Part shown: in pieces, positions 5,290 through 12,482 of the stretch
How the letters are laid out: every line of letters begins with the position of its first letter
Position numbering within the stretch: the first letter of the stretch is position 1
DNA from: Pseudomonadota bacterium
GTDB lineage: Bacteria > Pseudomonadota > Alphaproteobacteria > Acetobacterales > Acetobacteraceae
NCBI GenBank assembly: GCA_021780935.1
Contig: JAJXXT010000098.1
Location: forward strand, 1-14,453
Reading direction: 5' to 3'
Length of the DNA: 14,453 nt
Notes under the pieces: generated by a model
Database searches by the model: none
The model's input: the letters and a program-made list of their open reading frames with translations, nothing else
Told to the model about the DNA's origin: nothing
Program-made: the position numbers and the translations under genes

Positions 5290-6249
5290 ATGGCATCACG
5301 CGTCAGGGTCGATCCGGGTCGTCTTCTCGATTTCCTCAGCGTGGCGAGGCACGGTTCGTTCAGCGCCGCCGCCGCCGCGATCAACGTCTCGCAGCCGGGC
5401 CTGTCGCGCAGCATTGCCCTGCTTGAGCGAGAGGCGGGCGCGAAACTGCTCGATCGCGGCCGGCACGGGGCGCGGCTCAATGCCCTGGGAACGGCGCTGG
5501 TGTTTCATGCCGAGGCGCTCGAGGCGCTGCTCGCGCGGGCGCACGAAGAAATGCATCTGCGCACGCTCGGGCTCGAAGGCGCCGTGAAGCTCGGCGTCAC
5601 CCCGATCACCGCGGCGGGAATCGTGCCGCGGGCGCTGGAAGTCCTGGTCGAGCGCGCGCCGCTGGTAGCCGTTTCGATCACCGAGGGGCTGGACAGCGAA
5701 ATCGCGGACCTGCTGCGGCGGGGACATCTCGATCTGGTGATCAGCCGGATCGGCGGTGCGGCCGACTACCCGGCGCTGAGCCAGGAGGAACTGTTCTTCT
5801 CCGATTGGGGACTGATCATGCGCGTCGCGCACCCCCTCAGCGCGCGCCGCGCGGTGCGGCTTGCCGAGTTGAAGGATGCGCGCTGGGTGTTGCCGACCGG
5901 CGGCAGCGCGTTTCGCCAACAGATGCAGGAGGTGTTCGCCGCGTTCAATCTCGGCTGGCCGGTGAACAGCATCAGCACGAACTCGGTGCTCGCGATCAAA
6001 TCCATCGTCATGTCGACGGACTGCGTGTCGCTGATGGCGCGCGAGCTGGTGGAGGTGGAGGTCGCCGCCGGGCGGCTGCGCGTGGTGGCACTCAAGGACG
6101 TCGGCAACCAGCGGCCGGTCGGCATGATGTGGCGGCGCAGCGAAGCGCTGTCGCCGATCGCAGCGCGCGTCGCCGGCATCTTCCGCGACGTGGCGCGCGA
6201 TGAGTTCGCACACCCCGCCGCCGCGTCGCGCCGGCACCGGAGAGGCTGA
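5290..6249 (+). CDS. LysR-family regulator of the adjacent catabolic genes
   Basis: The 319-residue protein has an N-terminal winged HTH (about residues 10-68) with GSFSAAAAAINVSQPGLSRS (22-41) as the DNA-recognition part. A linker helix and a periplasmic-binding-like effector domain follow (about 95-300), resembling the GbpR-type LysR group. The ATG at 5290 is chosen because the conserved HTH begins about 10 residues later. A longer frame from GTG 5185 adds an Arg/Pro-rich stretch absent from the family. The Shine-Dalgarno is weak. The gene lies 197 bp upstream of the FAH-SDR-MFS genes in the same orientation, and the gap carries palindromes of LysR-box type, so it probably controls them. 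The inducer is unknown. Confidence 0.92.
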   Translation: MASRVRVDPGRLLDFLSVARHGSFSAAAAAINVSQPGLSRSIALLEREAGAKLLDRGRHGARLNALGTALVFHAEALEALLARAHEEMHLRTLGLEGAVKLGVTPITAAGIVPRALEVLVERAPLVAVSITEGLDSEIADLLRRGHLDLVISRIGGAADYPALSQEELFFSDWGLIMRVAHPLSARRAVRLAELKDARWVLPTGGSAFRQQMQEVFAAFNLGWPVNSISTNSVLAIKSIVMSTDCVSLMARELVEVEVAAGRLRVVALKDVGNQRPVGMMWRRSEALSPIAARVAGIFRDVARDEFAHPAAASRRHRRG

Positions 6250-6252
6250 GCG

Positions 6253-6294
6253 TTCCATAACAATACAGCATGGAATATGGAATAATTCGTATTG
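6253..6294 (+). promoter_or_regulatory. Interlocked inverted repeats, likely LysR operator/promoter
   Basis: TTCCAT (6253-6258) and ATGGAA (6270-6275) form an inverted repeat with an 11-nt centre, the spacing typical of LysR T-N11-A boxes. A second ATGGAA follows at 6277-6282. A further inverted repeat, CAATAC (6261-6266) with GTATTG (6289-6294), is interlocked with the first. This patch is strikingly AT-rich against its surroundings. It starts 4 bp after the LysR stop and lies about 155-195 bp before the FAH-family gene. The rest of the gap to 6446 shows no gene. Confidence 0.5.
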
Positions 6295-6446
6295 GACGCA
6301 TAGAAACCTGCGCGGTATCGCTGCTGCAAGGGAGGACAACAGGATCGGCTTCGCCGCGCGTCACCATCGGCAATCCGCAGCGCCCGAGACCCGAGCACCG
6401 ATCCTGAAAATCCGCCTCGTTCCCACGGTGCTGGAGGCAGGCGACC

Positions 6447-7343
6447 ATGAAACTCGTGACATTCAAGACCAAATCCGAACAGTTCGTCGGCGCGCTCGAA
6501 GGCGAGGAGATCGTCGTCCTCAATGTGCCAACCATGCGCACGCTGTTCGAAATGGGCGCCCCGGTGCAGGAAGTCGCAAAGCGGCTGAAGACCGCGCGAC
6601 GGGTCAGACTCGCCGACGCAGCGCTCCAGGCCCCGATCATTCCGAAGAAAATCTTCCACACCGCCGGCAACTATGCCGAACACGCGCAGGAGGGCGACCG
6701 CTCCAACTGGGTGGCGGCGATCAAGCCCTGGATCGTGTTCTTCCAGAACGTCGATACCATCATTGGTCCCGACGCGCCGATCATCTACCCGGAGCATCTG
6801 ACCCGGGAGCTCGACTACGAACTCGAGCTGTCGATCGTGATCGCCAAGCCAGGCAAGCATTTCACGGAGGCGGAGGCAAAGGACTATATCGGCGGCTACG
6901 TCATCTTCAACGACATCACCGCGCGCGACATTCAGCGCCGGGAGATGCAATCAGCGAATTTCAGCTTCTCGAAGTCGATCGACACGTTCTGCCCGTTCGG
7001 CCCGTGGATCGTGACCGCCGATGAGATCCCTGACCCCTACAACCTCAATCTGGAGCTGCGGGTGAACGGCGAGAAGCGCCAGATATCGAACACCAGCCAC
7101 ATGTCCGTGACGCTGCCGCAACTGCTCGCGAAATTCTCGCCCGCCGGATATTCCGCCGGCGACATCCTGACCACCGGCACCGTCTCCGGCGTTGCGGCAT
7201 TCAGTGCCAACCCCGAGGCCTGGTACCTCAAGCCCGGCGATGTGATCGAGGCGGAGATCGAAAAGATCGGCGTGCTGCGCAACCGCGTGATCTCCTGGCA
7301 GGAGGGGCACGGCGTCCCAGCCCCGCCGTTCCAGGGGTTCTGA
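6447..7343 (+). CDS. Fumarylacetoacetate hydrolase family protein
   Basis: The 298-residue protein belongs to the FAH superfamily, Mg2+ or Mn2+-dependent enzymes that hydrolyse or decarboxylate C-C bonds in diketo acids. Visible motifs are KIFHTAGNYAEHA (68-80, the family opening of the catalytic domain), the acidic metal ligands E125 and E127 in LDYELELSIVI, a third in FNDITARD (D156), K176 in FSFSKSIDTFCPFGPW, and GDILTTGTVSGVA (238-250). The N-terminal 65 residues form the usual small domain. GGAGG precedes the ATG by about 10 nt. It is followed after 39 bp by an SDR gene and then a transporter. In sugar-acid pathways such as non-phosphorylative L-fucose or L-rhamnose breakdown, an SDR makes a 2,4-diketo-3-deoxy acid that a FAH-family enzyme splits. 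Aromatic meta-cleavage products are the other main possibility. Confidence 0.92.
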   Translation: MKLVTFKTKSEQFVGALEGEEIVVLNVPTMRTLFEMGAPVQEVAKRLKTARRVRLADAALQAPIIPKKIFHTAGNYAEHAQEGDRSNWVAAIKPWIVFFQNVDTIIGPDAPIIYPEHLTRELDYELELSIVIAKPGKHFTEAEAKDYIGGYVIFNDITARDIQRREMQSANFSFSKSIDTFCPFGPWIVTADEIPDPYNLNLELRVNGEKRQISNTSHMSVTLPQLLAKFSPAGYSAGDILTTGTVSGVAAFSANPEAWYLKPGDVIEAEIEKIGVLRNRVISWQEGHGVPAPPFQGF

Positions 7344-7382
7344 AGAGCCGGGCGCGCGCATCAGCAAGAACGGGAGGAATCG

Positions 7383-8150
7383 ATGGCTGGATTCGGGGGA
7401 AAGAAAGTTCTGGTCACCGGCGCGGGAAGGGGCTTCGGCCGCACGCTGGCACTCGCCTTCGCCGAAGCGGGATCCGACGTCGTTGTCCACTATCACAGCT
7501 CCGCCGCGGGCGCGCAGGAGGTGGCGGGCGAGATTCGCGCTCTCGGACGCGAGGCCGCGACGGTGCGGGGCGACATCTCCCGCCACGCCGATGTGGTGCA
7601 TATCGCCAACACCGCCTTCGCCGCGATGGGCGCGATCGACATCCTGGTGAACAATGTCGGCGACATGGCGCTCGACCAGGTGTCCTGGCGGGAGTTCGAC
7701 GAGAAGGTGATCGACCACACGCTCGCCGTCGACGTCAAAGGCACGATGTTCATGATCCATGAGGTCGGCGTGCGGATGGTGGAGGGCGCGGGCGGCGTGA
7801 TTGTGAATATCGGCTCGCAGGTGGTGATCGCCGGCAGCCCCCGCGCGCCGCAATATGCCGCAGCGAAATACGGCGTGATCGGGCTGACCAAATCCTATGC
7901 GCGCGCGCTCGCGCCAAAGGTGCGGGTGAACACGCTCGGCGCCGCCTTCATGGAGACCGAGGCGCTCAGGAACCGCCACGACTGGAAGAACGGCCGACGC
8001 GAGGAGGTGCTGCGGCAAACGCCGCTTGGGCGCATCGCGACCCCCGAGGACATGGTGGGGCCGACGCTGTTTCTCGCGGGAGACGACTCGCGGCACATGA
8101 CCGGACAGTTTCTATTATGCAACGGTGGGCTCGCGATGGTGGGAGCCTAG
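7383..8150 (+). CDS. Short-chain dehydrogenase/reductase (SDR)
   Basis: This 255-residue classical SDR has the NAD(P)-binding TGAGRGFG (12-19), the structural NNVG (90-93), and the catalytic set S145 in NIGSQVV and YAAAK with Y158 and K162. Near the C-terminus lie the usual RIATPEDM and GQFLLCNGG motifs. GGGAGG lies 5 nt before the ATG. It sits between the FAH-family hydrolase and the MHS transporter and is most likely co-transcribed with them. As a partner of a FAH enzyme it could oxidise a hydroxyl of a keto-deoxy acid or related substrate. Cofactor and substrate cannot be read from sequence, and SDR annotation beyond the family is unsafe. The variation at the NNAG position (NNVG) is common and not diagnostic. 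Confidence 0.94.
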   Translation: MAGFGGKKVLVTGAGRGFGRTLALAFAEAGSDVVVHYHSSAAGAQEVAGEIRALGREAATVRGDISRHADVVHIANTAFAAMGAIDILVNNVGDMALDQVSWREFDEKVIDHTLAVDVKGTMFMIHEVGVRMVEGAGGVIVNIGSQVVIAGSPRAPQYAAAKYGVIGLTKSYARALAPKVRVNTLGAAFMETEALRNRHDWKNGRREEVLRQTPLGRIATPEDMVGPTLFLAGDDSRHMTGQFLLCNGGLAMVGA

Positions 8151-8217
8151 AGCCCGAGACCCGAACAGATGGCGATATCTGACGGGATACTTCTCTAGCC
8201 AGACAACACGACCAGAA

Positions 8218-8246
8218 GGCGGCCGGCGATAGAACAACAAGCCGCC
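8218..8246 (+). promoter_or_regulatory. Hairpin in the leader of the MHS transporter gene
   Basis: GGCGGC (8218-8223) and GCCGCC (8241-8246) can form a 6-bp stem in the 109-bp gap between the SDR and transporter genes, ending about 6 nt before the GGAGG of the transporter. It lacks a T tract and is not a classical terminator. It might modulate translation or processing between the two genes. Confidence 0.3.
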
Positions 8247-8259
8247 GCGCGGGGAGGAC

Positions 8260-9585
8260 ATGATGGCGGTTGCACAAGACATCACCGGTGACGGACCATC
8301 GGCCACACGCGAGGCGTCGCCGGCGTTCAGGCGGCTGGCCATCGTCGCGTCGCTGGGCTCGGCCATCGAGAACTACGATTTCTTCGTCTATGCGTTCACC
8401 GCGCCGATCGTGTTCGGACGATTCTTCTTTCCCAGGATGGACCCGCTTGCGGGGATGCTCGCGGTCTACGCGACCTTCGCCGCGGGCTTCGTGGCGCGGC
8501 CACTGGGCGGACTGGTGTTCGGTCATTACGGCGACCGGATCGGCCGCAAGACGATCCTGATGGTGACGTTCCTGATGATGGGCGTTGTGAGTTTTCTTAT
8601 CGGCTGTCTGCCGAGCTACGACACGATCGGTATCGGCGCGCCTATTGCGCTGGTGGTGCTGCGCTTCATTCAGGGCTTCGCGTTCGGCGGCGAGTACATG
8701 AACGCGGTGTCGCTCACCATCGAGAACGCGCCGGGCCGTCGGCGAGGCTTTTTTGCCTCGTGGGTCAACGCCGCCGGCCCTCTCGGCGTGGTTGCGGCCT
8801 CGGGCCTGATCGCGATTCTCGGTGGCATGGTCTCGCGCGAAGCGTTCGCGAGCTGGGCTTGGCGCGTGCCGTTCCTGTTGAGCTTCGTGCTGGTGTTGAT
8901 CGGCACGTATGCCCGCACCCATATCGACGAATCGGTGCTGTTTCTCGCGGCCAAGGCGCGCGCGGCGGACGAACGGGCGCCGGTCACGGCCATTCTGCGT
9001 TCGTGGCGGACGCCGGTCCTGCAATCCTGCCTGGTGAACATGGTGCACAGCGCGTTTCTCTACATGAGCACCGTGTTTGTGCTCGGCTTCGCGATCCACG
9101 CGCTGCATATGAAGGTGGGTTCGATCGTTTCAGGTCTGACGATCGCCAATCTCGTCGAGATGTGCACCGTGCCGTTGATCGCCTCGTTCAGCGACCGGAT
9201 CGGCCGACGGCCCTTCATCATGCTGGGGATCGTGCTCGCCGCTGTCTGGTATCCGATTTTCTTCCAGATCCTGCAGACCAGGAACGCGCTTGCGATCATG
9301 GGCGGGTTTGTCGTCTCCGCGGGCCTCGTGCATGCGCTGATGTTCGCGCCGGAGGCCGCGTTCAGCGCGGAGCTGTTTCCGACCCGGGTCCGCGCCAGTG
9401 GCAGTTCGCTCGGTAAGCAGCTCGGCATCGTGCTCGGCGGCGGTCTGGCACCGTTGATCGGCACCGCGCTGATGGGCAGAAGCACGAACTTCGCCCCCGT
9501 GGTGGTGTATTTCGAGGCGATCGCGGTGCTGGCACTGATCGGCGTGTGGCTGGCGCCCGAGAGCGTGCGCGCGCCGCTCGACTGA
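8260..9585 (+). CDS. MFS transporter, MHS (metabolite:H+ symporter) type
   Basis: The 441-residue inner-membrane protein has the 12-helix MFS pattern. The MHS signature is clear: SLGSAIENYDFFVYAFTAPI at the first helix, ARPLGGLVFGHYGDRIGRK (79-97, the loop 2-3 motif), LRFIQGFAFGGEY in helix 4, and the repeated loop motif SDRIGRRP in the second half. Relatives import small organic acids, including sugar acids, aromatic acids, citrate and shikimate, with protons. ATGATG gives two possible starts (8260 or 8263); GGGGAGGAC directly precedes them and the second has the better spacing. As the last gene after the FAH-family enzyme and SDR, it probably brings in the substrate of that pathway. It converges on the MFS gene at 9603 with only 17 bp between. 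Confidence 0.93.
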   Translation: MMAVAQDITGDGPSATREASPAFRRLAIVASLGSAIENYDFFVYAFTAPIVFGRFFFPRMDPLAGMLAVYATFAAGFVARPLGGLVFGHYGDRIGRKTILMVTFLMMGVVSFLIGCLPSYDTIGIGAPIALVVLRFIQGFAFGGEYMNAVSLTIENAPGRRRGFFASWVNAAGPLGVVAASGLIAILGGMVSREAFASWAWRVPFLLSFVLVLIGTYARTHIDESVLFLAAKARAADERAPVTAILRSWRTPVLQSCLVNMVHSAFLYMSTVFVLGFAIHALHMKVGSIVSGLTIANLVEMCTVPLIASFSDRIGRRPFIMLGIVLAAVWYPIFFQILQTRNALAIMGGFVVSAGLVHALMFAPEAAFSAELFPTRVRASGSSLGKQLGIVLGGGLAPLIGTALMGRSTNFAPVVVYFEAIAVLALIGVWLAPESVRAPLD

Positions 9586-9587
9586 GG

Positions 9588-9619
9588 CCGGCGCAAGGTT
9601 CCCTACGGCGCCGCGCCGG
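9588..9619. terminator. Hairpin between the two convergent MFS genes
   Basis: CCGGCGC (9588-9594) and GCGCCGG (9613-9619) form a 7-bp GC stem straddling the 17-bp gap and the last codons of the minus-strand gene. It could act in both directions at this convergent junction. There is no T tract on either strand, so an intrinsic terminator function is only suggested. Confidence 0.35.
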
Positions 9620-10799
9620 GGGCTCGCGGAACCAGCACGGCGGCGAGCAACCCGGCGGCGGCCCCGAGCGCGAACAGCGGCAGATGCGAGCCGGTGGCGG
9701 CCAGCAATGCCGCGAGCGCGAAGCCGGTCGCGGTCTGCGCTGCCCCCCAGGAAGCGGTGCCGAGGCGCCAGATGGAAGGTGCCAGGTCGCCCGCGAGTTC
9801 GCGCCCGACGGGGATCATCAGCGTCGTCGCACCCAGGGCGCTGCTGCCGGCAAGCAGGGTCGAGACCGCCAGCGCCGGCACCGAATGCAGCAGCACCGGC
9901 AGCAAGGCCGCCACGCCCTGGGTCGCCACACTCACACGGTAGGACGTCACGGTACCGAAACGTATTGCCAGCGCCGAGAACAGGCCCGGGCCCGCGATCG
10001 CGGCGAGCCCAAACCCGAGCCAGCCGAGTGCCCCCGCTCGCACACCAAAGCCAAGGCCTCGGGCGATGAAATCGGGCCAGAACAGCATGTGCGGCGTGAT
10101 CGCGACAGCGGAAGCGGCGTAGGACAGGATCAGCATCCAGGCGCGGCGAGGCAGACGCGGCAGGCCGGGGTCGGGCGGCGGCGGCACGTCCGGCACGTGC
10201 CGCCAGGCCAGCATGGAAAGTGCCGCGGCCGTGACCGCGAGCACCCGCCAGGTGGCGGCGACGCCCCAGGGCAGCAGCAGCGGCACGATGACGGCGCCGA
10301 TCGCGATGCCGCTGCCCACGCCCGCGAACATCACGCCACCGGCGCGGGCCCGCTTGCCCGGCGGAACGGAGGCGTGCACCGCGGGGCCGGCCAGCACCAT
10401 CAGCGTGCCGCCCGCCACCCCCGCCAGCGTGCGCCAGGGGAGCAGCCAGATCAGCCCGCCACGATGGGCGCACAGCAGGAAGCAGCCCGATGCGACCAGC
10501 ATCGCGCCGCGCAACGCCCGCCGCACGCCAAACAGCCGCCCGGTCCAGCCGGCGGCCAGGGCGCCCACGAGATAGCCCGCGAAATTCGCCCCGCCCAGCG
10601 CGCCGGCCGCACCAGGCGAGAGCCAGCGCGCCGCGACCATGACCGGCAACAGCGGCGAATAAGCGAAACGTTGCAGTCCGACCCCGAGCAACGTTGCGCA
10701 CAGCCCGGCCAAAATCGCGCCCCTGGGCATCGCGCCCGTGGAAATCGAGCTAGTGGAACTCGGGCCAGTGGAATTCGGGCCAGTAGGCGGGCGCCTCAT
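9603..10799 (-). CDS. YbfB/YjiJ-like MFS transporter
   Basis: The 398-residue protein is a 12-helix MFS permease whose start of the hydrophobic core (LCATLLGVGLQRFAYSPLLP) and ANFAGYLVGALAAG match the YbfB/YjiJ group, which are mostly uncharacterised and exporter-like. The ATG at 10799 overlaps the azlD stop by 4 nt (ATGA), giving an N-terminal extension of about 23 residues built of STGP-like repeats before a second Met at codon 24, where the family body begins. Either start is possible; the overlap pattern of this operon favours the upstream one. The open frame continues further upstream through azlD in another frame, but that part is not protein-like. The position after azlCD suggests a second efflux function. 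The substrate is unknown. Confidence 0.9.
   Translation of the reverse strand: MRRPPTGPNSTGPSSTSSISTGAMPRGAILAGLCATLLGVGLQRFAYSPLLPVMVAARWLSPGAAGALGGANFAGYLVGALAAGWTGRLFGVRRALRGAMLVASGCFLLCAHRGGLIWLLPWRTLAGVAGGTLMVLAGPAVHASVPPGKRARAGGVMFAGVGSGIAIGAVIVPLLLPWGVAATWRVLAVTAAALSMLAWRHVPDVPPPPDPGLPRLPRRAWMLILSYAASAVAITPHMLFWPDFIARGLGFGVRAGALGWLGFGLAAIAGPGLFSALAIRFGTVTSYRVSVATQGVAALLPVLLHSVPALAVSTLLAGSSALGATTLMIPVGRELAGDLAPSIWRLGTASWGAAQTATGFALAALLAATGSHLPLFALGAAAGLLAAVLVPRAPGAAP
10738..10782. repeat. Three 15-bp tandem repeats in the 5' end of the MFS gene
   Basis: Units 10738-10752, 10753-10767 and 10768-10782 follow the pattern GTGGAANTCGGGCCA, the first with two further changes. Being a multiple of three, they encode repeated pentapeptides of STGPN/STGPS/STSSI type near the N-terminus of the MFS protein. 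Copy changes would stay in frame. Confidence 0.7.
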
Positions 10800-11098
10800 T
10801 GCAGCAGCCAGACCGACCAGGTCGCGGCGGTACCCAGCAGGATGCCGATGGCGAGGTTGCGCGTGGCAGCCATGATGCCGACCGTCACCGCCGCGCCAAC
10901 CCAGGACGGCAGGCCGCCATGCACCAGCGCCGGCGTGACATAGCTCATGAAGATTCCGCCAGGGATGTAGGACATCACCGAGCGCAGGAACGGCGTCGGG
11001 CGGATACGGGTGAACAGCAGATAGCCGCCGGCGCGGCAGGCATAGGTCGCCACCATCATCGCGAGGATCGCGGCCAGCGTGGCAAGCGACAGGCTCAT
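10796..11098 (-). CDS. azlD: AzlD-family small membrane subunit
   Basis: This 100-residue hydrophobic protein has three to four membrane helices and the AzlD signature: CRAGGYLLFTRIRPTPFLRS, the IPGGIFMSYVTPAL segment, and ATRNLAIGILLGTAATW. AzlD works with AzlC as a two-part exporter of branched-chain amino acids and analogues. Its ATG overlaps the azlC stop by 4 nt, and its stop overlaps the start of the following MFS gene. There is no evident Shine-Dalgarno, so translation is probably coupled. Confidence 0.9.
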   Translation of the reverse strand: MSLSLATLAAILAMMVATYACRAGGYLLFTRIRPTPFLRSVMSYIPGGIFMSYVTPALVHGGLPSWVGAAVTVGIMAATRNLAIGILLGTAATWSVWLLQ

Positions 11099-11796
11099 GC
11101 GCGCAGCCGGTCGCGGATGGCGCCGGCGAGGCTGCCGGCGATGGCACCCGCCACGATGTACCAGCTCGTGTGCGGCAGCAGCCGCGCGGTTGCCAGGGCC
11201 ACGCCGCCGGCCACGGCCCAGGGCAGAACATCCCGCCGGCCGCGCCAGAGAGTCACCAGCATGCAGATGAACACCGCCAGGGCCGCGAAAAAGATCGGGT
11301 GGCCCGGCACCGGCCGCAGCCCCGCGCCGAGCACACGCCCGACCATGGTGGTCGTAACCCAGGTGACCAGCATCGGCACACCGGTGCCGAGAAGCTGGGC
11401 GGCGTCGCGATCACCCGAGTTCATGGCGCTCACCGCCATAGCCCAGTTCTGGTCCGCCATCAGGAACAGGCTGGTCCACAGGCGCCAGCCCCGGATGCGG
11501 TCGAACCAGGGGGCAAGCACCGGGCCCATCAGCGCCAGACGCAGATTGACCACCAGCGCCGCGAAACCGGCGGCCAGCGCCGAGGCTGGGTGGGTCCAGG
11601 TGGCGAGCGCCACGAGCTGCGCCGAGCCGGCATAGACCAGGGTGCTCATCAGGAAGGTTTCGAGATAGGACAGGCCGGCGCCCTGCGCGACGATGCCGCA
11701 GACGAGCCCGAACGGCGCGGTCCCGATCAGCACCGGCACGGAAAGCCGCATGCCCCGACGGAACCCCGCCCAGGTGAAAATGACGGGGTCGTTCAC
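11095..11796 (-). CDS. azlC: AzlC-family branched-chain amino acid exporter subunit
   Basis: The 233-residue membrane protein shows the AzlC hallmarks: GFRRGMRLSVPVLIGTAPFG at the N-terminus, MSTLVYAGSAQLVALATW in the second to third helix, and NLRLALMGPVLAPWF. With AzlD it forms an efflux system for leucine, valine, isoleucine or analogues. Translation starts at GTG 11796, which overlaps the recX stop (GTGA). No strong ribosome-binding site is seen, consistent with coupling to recX. The next gene, azlD, follows with an ATGA overlap. Homologues in other bacteria are often controlled by Lrp-type regulators; none is present here. Confidence 0.93.
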   Translation of the reverse strand: MNDPVIFTWAGFRRGMRLSVPVLIGTAPFGLVCGIVAQGAGLSYLETFLMSTLVYAGSAQLVALATWTHPASALAAGFAALVVNLRLALMGPVLAPWFDRIRGWRLWTSLFLMADQNWAMAVSAMNSGDRDAAQLLGTGVPMLVTWVTTTMVGRVLGAGLRPVPGHPIFFAALAVFICMLVTLWRGRRDVLPWAVAGGVALATARLLPHTSWYIVAGAIAGSLAGAIRDRLRA

Positions 11797-12365
11797 CCGC
11801 GGTTTCTGGCGAGCAGGATTGTCTCCGCGGTGTCGGCGTCGGTGGCGAGCACCCGCTCGGCCACGGCGCGGGAAAACCCGGCGCGGGCGAGCCTGGCCAG
11901 TGCCTTCAGCGGGTCCGCCGCATCGGCCCCCGGACCGAACGGCCCGATACGGCGGCGGCGGGCATAGGCGAGTGCGGCGGCGTAGTCGCGCTCCGCACTC
12001 TCGGGATCGGCAGCCTGGGCGATCGCCGCTTTGACGCCGCGGGCCGCGAGATGGGCGGCAACGGTGCGGCGGGAGGCGCCGCCGCGCGCCAGGCGCCGGG
12101 CGCGAGCAGCGGCGAACGCCGCGTCATCCACCGCGCCGGCAGCGGCGAGGTCGTGCACGATGCCGGGGATGGCGGCGCGGGCGGCGCGGGCCGCCTCGGG
12201 GTCGCCGCCGGCACGCTCCCAGCGCTCCACCCGGCGCGCCAGCACGCGCGCAAGCCCGGCCTCGGTCGCAGCGAATCGCGCGAGATGGGTGAGTGCCGCC
12301 TCGCGCAGGGAGGCAGCATCGGGCGCGGGTCGTTCCGCCATGCGGTGGTGCATGCGATCGGGCAT
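11793..12365 (-). CDS. recX: Regulatory protein RecX
   Basis: RecX binds RecA filaments and limits recombinase activity during DNA repair. The 190-residue, Ala/Arg-rich helical protein shows the three-helix repeat pattern: ALTHLARFAATEAGLARVLA, DDAAFAAARARRLARGGASR followed by VAAHLAARGV, and LARLARAGFSRAVAERVL. Length is typical. The ATG at 12365 has no clear ribosome-binding site, and Met5 and Met9 are alternative starts. It heads the recX-azlC-azlD-MFS operon with a GTGA overlap to azlC. recA is not in the window. Divergence within RecX is high, so the assignment rests on pattern rather than catalytic residues. Confidence 0.85.
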   Translation of the reverse strand: MPDRMHHRMAERPAPDAASLREAALTHLARFAATEAGLARVLARRVERWERAGGDPEAARAARAAIPGIVHDLAAAGAVDDAAFAAARARRLARGGASRRTVAAHLAARGVKAAIAQAADPESAERDYAAALAYARRRRIGPFGPGADAADPLKALARLARAGFSRAVAERVLATDADTAETILLARNRG

Positions 12366-12482
12366 CGGCGGGATGCTGCCACGACCGGCGCGCGCCGCGA
12401 AGGGTAGCGGCCAGGGCGCCGAAGTTCCGCCAGCGGACGGTTGGGGTTAGGGTGCGGCACAGGCAGCAGACGGGATGAGCGG

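Noticed and set aside
5766..9108. Series of long minus-strand open frames opposite the FAH, SDR and MFS genes
   Set aside because: All are His/Arg/Asp-rich antisense frames with no motifs, while the plus strand carries clear domains with ribosome-binding sites.
9603..11231. 542-residue reading joining azlC/azlD sequence to the MFS protein
   Set aside because: The part upstream of 10799 is a wrong-frame read of azlC and azlD, not a fusion.
9546..11967. Long plus-strand frames opposite the recX-azlCD-MFS operon
   Set aside because: Composition dominated by Arg, Gln, Gly and His with no hydrophobic pattern; mirrors of membrane-protein genes on the minus strand.
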